Below are positions 7,346 through 13,634 of a stretch of 13,634 nucleotides of DNA, piece by piece. The notes under the pieces were generated by a model. The model saw only the letters and a list, made by a program, of their open reading frames with translations, was not told where the DNA came from and did no database searches. A program made the translations under genes and the position numbers. The stretch's first letter is position 1. Every line of letters begins with the position of its first letter. The stretch lies in contig JALLAP010000650.1 in assembly GCA_036939355.1 (NCBI GenBank), forward strand, positions 1 to 13,634. The letters are read 5' to 3'. This DNA is from Thalassiosira profunda. Lineage: Eukaryota > Bacillariophyta > Thalassiosirophyceae > Thalassiosirales > Thalassiosiraceae.

Positions 7346-8715
7346 TCAAATAGCAGCAAAGGATCCACCAACGCTGTCGTCCATCACCGACGCATTCTCG
7401 CCGTGCGGAAAGGCCAAGAGCGCATTGGCATCCAGAAGCATCTGCGCTCCACCGGCGCGATCAAACGCAAAGCACGGTGACAGGTCGAAGGGAGCCTCGG
7501 CCATTTGATTCAGCACCGGGGGAGGGGCACTAGCCTCCATGCTCGCGAAGCTCCTTTTGCGGGATTTGGCGTTCTTCGCCTTGTTGCCCAAGAGGCCCTG
7601 TTGCTTCCAATTGGCGAGTGGGACGGAGTATTTGCTGTCAAAGGCAAAGTAGCTGTCTCCATTCCACTGATCGAGGGAACGAAGCTCCTTGTCTTCGTAG
7701 ATGCGCAAGCTTTCCAAACAGAGAATGCAATTGCATGAGAGATGCTGAGAATGAGAGCACTCGCGCAGGCCACCAGTACATACCTGTCTTCAACCAAAAG
7801 CGTGGCCGGGCGCTTCAGATCGAACGCCGTTGCGATGGACTGCGTATTGACGAGACAGCACATTTTGAGAGGAGAACCGGCAACAAGAAAGCCGAGCCGA
7901 GAACGCCAACTTACCTTCCTCCAACGCCGCGTGCGGTTGTTGACAAGGAAGTTTGTAATCTTCCCCTCCGCCATTTTCACCATAGCTTCGCGATACTCAG
8001 CTTTGCCCAAGCCTTGGAGCGACTCACCCTCTTTTTCGGTGACGCAGATGCAACCTTGTTTGACGAGGAACTCGGCGAGTTGCTGCAGCATCTCTTCATC
8101 GGGAAAAGGATGAATCCAGTTGCTGGCCAGCCAATGGCTCATGTAGAAGCCAAAAGCCTCGTCGGAAGGCACGCCTTCAGGACTGAAGGTGTCCAAAGGA
8201 AAGGGAGATACCTCCAAACCGGAAGAAGGACGAGATGAAGCCCGAGGACCCCGGCAGACCGGCTCTTCCCTGACCATCTCAATGAGGGCCACCATCTGAG
8301 CGGTGGCGTCGCCGATGACCAGTGAGTGGGGAATGCCGTTGACGACCTTTTCGAGGAAAGCCTGCTGCACGCGATGGTAGGAAGGGAGGCAGTGCTCTTT
8401 GCCTGCCGACTCCAGCTCGAAGTTAGATGCGAGCGTGTCCAAGATGGCCACTTGCGCCGAATCGCCGGTGGTATCGGATGGTTTCCACTCGTTCACCTCG
8501 TCTCGCGCGAGTGCCGTGCCTTGCGTCGATGCGATCAACGCTTCCGCCGCGCGATCGTCGTGCTGATCGATGGGATGGCTCTCACCGCCTTCCGCCATTG
8601 ACACGACCTTCTGGATCATTTCCAGCGGAGTCAAGCCCGCCCACGAGCGCCGAACAGCGTTGCTCTTTTTTTCTTTTTTTTTTCGGCTCCTCTCTCGCTC
8701 TCTCTCCTCGTTCAT
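7346..8715 (-). CDS. TALE-like homeodomain protein with atypical insertion, three exons
   Basis: Exons on the minus strand: 8715-7915, 7839-7784 and 7709-7346 (phases 0 and 2), giving 406 residues. The probable DNA-binding part is residues about 190-267. Helix 1 ends in HWLASNW and is followed by a HPFPDEE loop, helix 2 (MLQQLAEFLVKQG), an extra stretch of about 25 residues, and recognition helix ITNFLVNNRTRRWRK. The NW-x2-P-x-P loop and N-x-R-T-R-x-W ending are the TALE pattern; Asn51 and Arg53 are kept, Trp48 is Phe. The exon ends exactly after RRWRK. The remaining exons carry no recognised domain but include a basic patch (KAKNAKSRKRS). TALE factors in brown algae (ORO, SAM) control life-cycle phase. 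The start is uncertain: 8715 puts a purine-rich run (RERERSRKKKEKK) at the N-terminus, and ATG 8619 is an alternative. Confidence 0.72.
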
Positions 8716-8770
8716 TTTTCCGCCTTGACGCCCCTCACCCCCACCCCCGCTCCTCCGCCCCCTTCCAGCC
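8655..8770. promoter_or_regulatory. Very short head-to-head promoter with T- and CT-tracts
   Basis: The ATGs of the homeodomain gene (8715, minus) and of the next gene (8771, plus) are only 55 bp apart. The plus strand is almost all pyrimidine, with a broken T run at about 8664-8683, CT repeats at about 8689-8708 and then a C-rich stretch. A pyrimidine-rich leader upstream of the plus gene is likely. If so, the minus gene either shares this DNA as coding sequence or starts further in, at 8619. Confidence 0.4.
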
Positions 8771-10594
8771 ATGGACGACCTGGACGGCCCGCCGCCTCCC
8801 AACGGAGGGAAGCGCAAGGCCTGCGGTCGGAAGGGAGGTGGGGGTGGCGGGCGGCGCAAGGCCAGCAAGAAGGGGGGAATCGCGGCCGGATCCAAATCCG
8901 CGTCAGCGCCCCGCCTCTCCAATGCCCCGGCCATTGAGGCGAATTATGGGAGGCTGATGGACGCCCTCGCGGCTGCCAGGCCAGAGGACCCAGATGCCCC
9001 CGCGACGTCTGCCGAGTACGCCCTCTTGATGGAGGTGATAAAGCAGCAGCAGGTTTACCTCGCCGCGCTGGCAAACGCGATGGCTGGATTTGACTCGTCC
9101 CGCCTCTCCGAATTCGAGCGCCCCAAGTACGACGCCGTGATGGACATGGACGACGAGGAGATCCACTCCGGCGAGGAGGCGCCGAAGCCGTCGTCTAAGA
9201 AGAAGGCCAAGGCGGCGCCGAGGAAGAAGGGGGCGCGCGCGACCAAGAAGGCACCCGCGACCAAACCGGGGGAGGACGATGCGATGGAGTTGGAGGTGGG
9301 ACGTGATGCCGCCACATCGGGCGAGGATAAGTTTTCCATCGTCGGCGCGAATACCGAAGCTGTGCTGAAAAGGACCCACGGGAAGCACAGATGCCCCCCG
9401 TGCCAGGACTGCGGGGACCTCCACTGGTGCGTTAAGTGGAAGCGCGTCTTTATTGGTGAGGATGGTGACGAGGATGAGGAGCTTCTCAAATACTGCCTTG
9501 ACTGCATGGCGGCCTCTTTTGGCTCGGAGGACCCACGCGACGGCGGATGGGACTACCTGGATCTGGAGAAGCTCAAGGTGTTGAGCGCGGCAGTGAAGGC
9601 GGCAATGCTGCAGCACGGCACGACGCCGGAGAACCGGGCGCTGCGGGAGGCACAGTTTCCCACCAACCTCCCGGAACTGAGCAAATGGGAGCTGCAGATT
9701 GTGAACGCCGAGACCCCCGGGAAAACGCGCATTTCGGATTATTCGCCCAACGGCCTGCAGAATCGGCTGCAGCGGGAGGGGGGCTATGATGGCCTCACTC
9801 AGCATGCATTGAAGAGATCTTGTCGCACCTATAATCTCAGCATCGAGCCCCACAATACTTCGTTCTTGACGGGGCAGCTGAAGAATCATTTTGCTGGGAA
9901 CGAGAAAGGTATGTCTCGATTGATGCTTGCATTGTTTCGATATCGATTCATCCAACACTTCATTTCCCTCGCCGTTCCAGCCAAATATGGCTGCACAGCG
10001 GCCACTGCGTCGGCGTTCAGGAAGGAACAGTACAGTAAAGGGGTCGGTCATCTCGCCAAGAGGTTTGCTGCAAGCGTCAAAGCCGGGGGAGGCAAGGCCC
10101 TGCACGACAAAGTTCTCGAATGCATCTCTGATTGGGGAGACTTCTTTCCGGAGAGCATGGGCTTCCCGCCGGTGCCGGAGTATTTGGAATTCTCGTACTT
10201 GGAGATGCTAGCGTGCCGCTGCAGCCTTTTTGACGCAAAGGGGGCACCCTCTGCTTGGATGGCGGTCGCGAGACTTTGGGAAATGGGCATCATCGTGTGC
10301 TATTATGACAGCGAGGGGCGTCAGGTGGATTATGGGTTGCAACCGCCGAAAGGCTGGGAACGCATGCCCATCATGTTCAAGCATGTTGCTATTGAGGAGG
10401 CCTGGGAAAACAACCCTCCCGGTGCGGGCAAGCAGAGGAAGAAAGTCTTCCCTCCGATGACGGACGAGGAGATCATTCGCCTGGGCGAGGACCCTAGCAA
10501 AATGCCCTCCAGAATGGATCGTGCGTGTTCGGGCAAAGTGCAGGGGAAGCGGAAGCGGCCGAGCGTTGACGGGCGGAGCACGGGGGACAGCTGA
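8771..10594 (+). CDS. Unrecognised protein with basic tract, cysteine cluster and C-terminal helical region
   Basis: Starts at ATG 8771 (CC-ATG-G context). A phase-1 intron at 9909-9980 (GTATGT...TTCCAG) has 72 bases and no stop, so it can be read through; spliced, the protein has 583 residues. In order: Gly/Lys-rich basic N-terminus; a helix near 55-115; acidic then histone-H1-like Lys/Ala/Pro tract (SSKKKAKAAPRKKGARATKK); a cysteine cluster C208-x2-C-x2-C214-x5-C220 and YCLDC (242, 245) that could bind zinc; then a mainly helical C-terminal half with HDKVLECISDWGDFF and a Trp-rich WMAVARLWEMG segment; and a Lys/Arg tail. Nuclear location is inferred from the basic tracts. HDKVLxxIxxWxDxF resembles the end of VHS/ENTH-like folds, but weakly. 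I do not recognise the family. Confidence 0.8.
   Translation: MDDLDGPPPPNGGKRKACGRKGGGGGGRRKASKKGGIAAGSKSASAPRLSNAPAIEANYGRLMDALAAARPEDPDAPATSAEYALLMEVIKQQQVYLAALANAMAGFDSSRLSEFERPKYDAVMDMDDEEIHSGEEAPKPSSKKKAKAAPRKKGARATKKAPATKPGEDDAMELEVGRDAATSGEDKFSIVGANTEAVLKRTHGKHRCPPCQDCGDLHWCVKWKRVFIGEDGDEDEELLKYCLDCMAASFGSEDPRDGGWDYLDLEKLKVLSAAVKAAMLQHGTTPENRALREAQFPTNLPELSKWELQIVNAETPGKTRISDYSPNGLQNRLQREGGYDGLTQHALKRSCRTYNLSIEPHNTSFLTGQLKNHFAGNEKGMSRLMLALFRYRFIQHFISLAVPAKYGCTAATASAFRKEQYSKGVGHLAKRFAASVKAGGGKALHDKVLECISDWGDFFPESMGFPPVPEYLEFSYLEMLACRCSLFDAKGAPSAWMAVARLWEMGIIVCYYDSEGRQVDYGLQPPKGWERMPIMFKHVAIEEAWENNPPGAGKQRKKVFPPMTDEEIIRLGEDPSKMPSRMDRACSGKVQGKRKRPSVDGRSTGDS
9909..9980 (+). other. Stop-free 72-nt intron (3n) inside the unknown gene
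   Basis: Donor AAAG|GTATGT and acceptor CGCCGTTCCAG|CC flank a pyrimidine-richer 72-bp segment that is an exact multiple of three and has no in-frame stop. Read through, it adds 24 hydrophobic residues (MLALFRYRF and so on) that differ from the surrounding composition. Splicing is the more likely reading. Confidence 0.75.
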
Positions 10595-10834
10595 GTGAGG
10601 TGCCCCGGAGCCAGATGCCGCAGCGGAGGAGGAGGGGACGGAGGCACCGGAAGCAGCTTGGAGCTGCCTCCGGCTGTCTACCAATTGCATATTGCGGCCT
10701 TTCTTTTGAGGTTCTTTTCTCTTGAATAGTCCTCTGTTATAGAAATACTTTCACCGTCTCGGCTTGTCTTGATAGTAGTGGCTGGCTTATTCCTCTATTG
10801 ACAACCCTGCCTCTTTGGCTCAAGGCCTCGTGCT

Positions 10835-10855
10835 CGTGCTCTCCTTGAGAGCACG
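10835..10855. repeat. Perfect 9-bp inverted repeat with 3-nt loop
   Basis: CGTGCTCTC and GAGAGCACG pair completely around the loop CTT. It is 240 bases past the stop of the unknown gene at 8771, so it could fold in that transcript's 3' end or be part of a separate RNA. Confidence 0.7.
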
Positions 10856-10870
10856 TAAGTACGTAGGTAG

Positions 10871-10897
10871 GTAGGTACCATACAATAAGGTATCTAC
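10871..10897. repeat. 9-bp hairpin with 9-nt loop next to a GTAG microsatellite
   Basis: GTAGGTACC pairs with GGTATCTAC (one G-U pair) around ATACAATAA. A run of GTAG/GTAC units (10856-10879) leads into the 5' arm. It lies 16 bases after the previous hairpin. Confidence 0.6.
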
Positions 10898-12045
10898 GAG
10901 GCTTCTCACCTCGACCTCCCTCACAAAAGCAAGCCACGAGAGCCATCACATCAAACGAACAACGTCGGCGCTCCACCGTGGCGCCGCCAATCGCCGCGCG
11001 GAGCGAGGTCGCCCCGCTCCGGCCCCCATACAACGTCGCGAGCCGCGTAGGCAGGCCGTTGTGCGCCGATTCCGCCCCGCCGGCGCCCATCAATCCCGGG
11101 GCGATTGATTGACTGCAAACGGTTGCATCAATTGGACGCAACTTCCCCCGGCGCCGCCCTGGCGATGCGCGGATCGAGTTGGGGCGAAGAATATGGGATT
11201 GGATCGTATTGGACGTGGCGCCGAACGACCGGGCCGGCCGCCCGGCGCCTGTTTTTAGCGAGAGCGCCAGTGAGGGAATTGCTTGCTTTCGTGCGGCGTC
11301 CACCGCCGCCGGAGATGATGGCCCGCCCTCCGCCCAAATCGCAAATTGAGCGCCCCCGCCACGCGTGGGCGCCGTCTTCGGGCCGTGTGCGGCGGCCGGG
11401 ATCGCAGTAGCGGGCGGAGTCGCCCTCGGCTTGGCTACAGACGGCTTCTCCCGTCAGAATCAGGGCATCCGTTCCCACTTTTGGGGGCAACATGCTCTAT
11501 TTTTGGCGCAACGGCGGGCCCAATCGATCAGCAGACGAGCCGTTCCCGCGGGGGCGAGGTGCAATGCATCTATGCTGGGCGCGGGGGGGCGGCGGAGTGA
11601 ATAATGGAGCAGCAGGAGCCCCCTGGAAATGCAACCTATTTGCTCAATTTACGTACGGGGATACCGGGAAAAAGAGAAAAGCAATCAATCTCTGGCGCTG
11701 GCGGACCCAATCGAACGTCCCAGGCACCGAAATCGATGGAACCAACCCATAGCCGTGCGCGGGGAACGTTTTGGGCGGACGGGGGACGACATTTGGGCCG
11801 AAGGAGAAGCATTTCTTGATTTGCAGTGATACACCGCACAATCCGCTAGAGCCACACTTTCGGACCCCCAAACCCCACAATCCGCAAACCAGACAACACA
11901 ATCGATGAAATGAGGTCCGCGGGACACGAGGGGGTGGTTTTGGGGGCGCCGGGGGCGGCAGAGAGGCCGATCCGGAGGCGAAGATTTTTTCAATCTGCTA
12001 CGTAGCAAGCCCGGCCCAAACTCATCATGAATATGTGTATTATTA

Positions 12046-13634
12046 TTAAAGAGTGTCCCGACCGTTTAAGTTGGACGCCCAGGTTTTGCGGTTGCCATCA
12101 TTCAAGTTGGCACGCTTCTGTTTCTCTGCCTTGCCCTCCGCCTCCACCCTCGCTACTACCTCGGGATTGCCTTTTTCATCCCGCGCCGCTTGCTTCTCTT
12201 GTTGCCCATCCTCTATTTTCTGCTCCACTGCCTCTGAGTATTTGCTCAGTTCGATGCCTGCCTCCCGAAAGAGCACCTGGCGCCAATCATTCTCGAACTC
12301 CTCTCCCCCGTATCTGCTGAAGTATTGGTTTGATGTAGACCCCACAACTTCGTCAGGCCCAAATTTTTCGTCGGATGGCAAAATAACAACCTTCATGTCA
12401 TCTTCCAGTAGGTGCACATTGTCAGACTCGCTTGCAATCTCCGCTTTGGCAATGGCAAAATGCTTCTCAAACGCCTCGATCGACCTCAAGAAGTTCCCCA
12501 CCGATGCCTCTTCCAGAAGCTCCTTTGCATCCTCTAAATCCATTCCATCCGAAATGAACCCTTGCATCAGCTCGTTTCCATCACGTGTCCTCTGAACCGA
12601 AACTTTGCTTGGGTGCCTTATCCACTCTTTGCCTTCCTCCGTCAGCAGCCACTCCTTCCACTCCTGACTGTGAATGCCCTTCTTCTTGGCGAAGCAGGCA
12701 TTGCCACCAGCAATTCCGCACGCGCGCAAGAACTCTCTGCCATCCTCCGTCTCCAGCCACTCCTTCCAGTCATCGCTATGAATGCCCGCCTTCTTGGCGA
12801 GGGCGGCATTTCCACCGGCCCGGCACATCTCCAGGAGCAGCCCCCGCTCCGCTTCAATCTCCTCCGGCGACTTGTCCAAGATGCCGGCCTTCCGGAGGAA
12901 ATATTGCAGCTCCGCCGCGGAAGGAAGAACCACCGGCGTTTCCGACACCGTCTCATCTTCCTTGGGCGGCAGGCGGAGCCCTTCAAATCCCCTCTTGAGC
13001 CACGAAGCAACATTCCGGGCATACCGGTCCAACTTGACCCACGGATGCACCAGGACATTTGCAATAGATGCCATGCAGCACTCGGGGTGCGGGCAGTTTG
13101 CAATGTAGATGTACTTGTTTTCCGCGACCTCGTAGCCGTCCGGGAGGTCGAAAAGGAACTCGACATTGCGGGTGCAGGCAAGGAGGACATTCAATGGCTG
13201 CTCTCCGTCGGTACGGAGGTAGCGGTAGGCCACATGAAAGGCCATGTTGATTCCGAACAGAAGCGCCCACAGGTGCATGCGGTTGTTCCCCTCCAGACCG
13301 TGCAATTCCGCCGCCGCCTGCAACTGAGGTTTCATCGTTGCATCCCACTTATTTCCTTTCGGGTTGGTTTTGGTGGATTTGCACCGAAGGACCGAGCCGT
13401 CCACCATCGTGATATTCTGGCGGACGAACTGCTTCGCCTGCTCGCTCGTCACCGTGTTTCCCCCGTCGCGGAGCCACCCTGCGATCATGCTGATCATGAA
13501 GTACTCGATGCACGAGTTGTCGCAGTCAAGATAGCTGGCAATGTGGTCCCGATCCGATTTGCAATCAGCCGTTGCAAACCCAAACACGGCGAGGTTGCTC
13601 GTGATATCAGAAAGATCGTGACCGAAATGGCAGA
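12046..13634 (-). CDS. Unrecognised protein with two 36-residue repeats (5'-partial)
   Basis: The minus-strand frame is open from the window edge (first codon starts at 13632) to TAA at 12048-12046, about 528 residues, with no intron needed; the true start lies outside. The N-terminal part has several Cys/His (ANCPHPECC) and Trp residues. Near the middle are two tandem copies of a 36-residue unit: GGNAALAKKAGIHSDDWKEW and GGNACFAKKKGIHSQEWKEW, each followed by LxTExGxE. The C-terminal third is acidic and charged with a Lys/Glu/Gln-rich coiled-coil-like stretch (VEQKIEDGQQEKQAARDEKG). No signal peptide or membrane segment is seen in the visible part. Family unknown; coding status is strong from ORF length. 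Confidence 0.75.
   Translation of the reverse strand, partial: CHFGHDLSDITSNLAVFGFATADCKSDRDHIASYLDCDNSCIEYFMISMIAGWLRDGGNTVTSEQAKQFVRQNITMVDGSVLRCKSTKTNPKGNKWDATMKPQLQAAAELHGLEGNNRMHLWALLFGINMAFHVAYRYLRTDGEQPLNVLLACTRNVEFLFDLPDGYEVAENKYIYIANCPHPECCMASIANVLVHPWVKLDRYARNVASWLKRGFEGLRLPPKEDETVSETPVVLPSAAELQYFLRKAGILDKSPEEIEAERGLLLEMCRAGGNAALAKKAGIHSDDWKEWLETEDGREFLRACGIAGGNACFAKKKGIHSQEWKEWLLTEEGKEWIRHPSKVSVQRTRDGNELMQGFISDGMDLEDAKELLEEASVGNFLRSIEAFEKHFAIAKAEIASESDNVHLLEDDMKVVILPSDEKFGPDEVVGSTSNQYFSRYGGEEFENDWRQVLFREAGIELSKYSEAVEQKIEDGQQEKQAARDEKGNPEVVARVEAEGKAEKQKRANLNDGNRKTWASNLNGRDTL
12632..12817 (-). repeat. Tandem 108-bp coding repeat, two copies
   Basis: Bases from 12632 and from 12740 align with a 108-bp offset over about 78 bp and by eye roughly four fifths identity, in phase with the reading frame. 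They encode the two GGNA-x2-AKK-x-GIHS-x2-WKEWL units of the surrounding gene. The high similarity suggests a recent internal duplication or selection on the unit. Confidence 0.75.

Larger units (their letters stand above)
10595..12045. other. 1.45-kb convergent intergenic spacer, no supported gene
   Basis: It lies between two genes that end towards each other, unusually long for this otherwise tight layout. ORFs on both strands up to about 120 codons are low-complexity Arg/Gly/Pro frames without splice sites or family resemblance. Visible content: an AT-richer 3' flank to about 10800, two hairpins (10835-10897), and GC-rich sequence from about 10970. It also has recurrent CAATCGA (11521, 11708, 11899) and a 10-bp direct repeat CACAATCCGC (11837 and 11876). 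No tRNA B-box, rRNA or snRNA motif was seen. Confidence 0.6.

Noticed and set aside
8716..8934. Minus-strand ORF extension upstream of the homeodomain gene
   Set aside because: It lies antisense to the start of the plus-strand gene, is proline/arginine/glycine-rich in the way GC-rich shadow frames are, and begins without support.
11128..11493. 121-codon minus-strand ORF, and plus-strand ORFs over the same area, in the convergent spacer
   Set aside because: Low-complexity Arg/Gly composition, no conserved-looking segments, and open frames on both strands as expected for GC-rich non-coding DNA.
12053..12595. 180-codon plus-strand ORF
   Set aside because: It is the antisense shadow of the long minus-strand gene; it is Ser/Phe-rich and lacks motifs.
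1..13634. Prokaryotic-type defence or mobile system, CRISPR array, IS element, tRNA or rRNA gene
   Set aside because: The genes are intron-bearing eukaryotic genes; no spaced direct repeats, transposase, integrase, terminal inverted repeats flanked by target duplications, or tRNA box motifs were seen.

Overview
The window is nuclear DNA from a eukaryote with small spliceosomal introns (about 70-130 bp), standard GT-AG sites, tiny exons and closely packed genes on both strands. An ochrophyte (photosynthetic stramenopile) alga is the best guess. The ITPA-like protein starts with a signal peptide followed by a Gly-Phe|Ala-Gly cleavage region like the ASAFAP-type leaders of red-lineage secondary plastids. 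There is also a selenoprotein T with an in-frame TGA and a TALE-like homeodomain gene of a divergent type. Cryptophyte or haptophyte origin cannot be excluded from sequence alone.

Layout. 1-1964 (+): 3' two thirds of PWP2 (UTP1), interrupted by an assembly artefact, a 72-bp duplicated overlap around a single N at 1092. 1965-2800: poorly resolved, with a small basic-protein exon on the minus strand. 2825-3956 (-): four-exon selenoprotein T with a Sec TGA codon at 3676-3674, a candidate SECIS in the 3' UTR and an AATAAA signal. 3957-4268: divergent promoter with two CACGTG boxes, a TGACGT site and a three-unit 20-bp tandem repeat. 4269-5123 (+): six-helix membrane protein of DRAM/FRAG1/TMEM150 type. 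5227-6479 (-): six-exon ITPA-like NTP pyrophosphatase with an N-terminal targeting leader and an 18-nt micro-exon. 6755-7225 (+): three-exon twin CX9C protein. 7346-8715 (-): three-exon TALE-like homeodomain protein. 8771-10594 (+): unknown nuclear-looking protein with a basic tract and a cysteine cluster; it has one intron that is a stop-free multiple of three. 10595-12045: long convergent spacer with two strong hairpins and no supported gene. 12046-13634 (-): 3' part of an unknown protein with two 36-residue repeats.

The genes are mostly unrelated housekeeping and regulatory functions: ribosome biogenesis, ER redox, membrane, nucleotide-pool sanitation, mitochondrial import/assembly and transcription. 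There is no sign of an operon or a mobile system. The most informative items are the selenoprotein, which ordinary gene callers break, the leader-bearing ITPA, the atypical homeodomain, and the two unrecognised proteins at the right-hand end. All splice junctions were deduced by eye from GT-AG sites, reading phase and family similarity recalled from memory; none is backed by transcripts.
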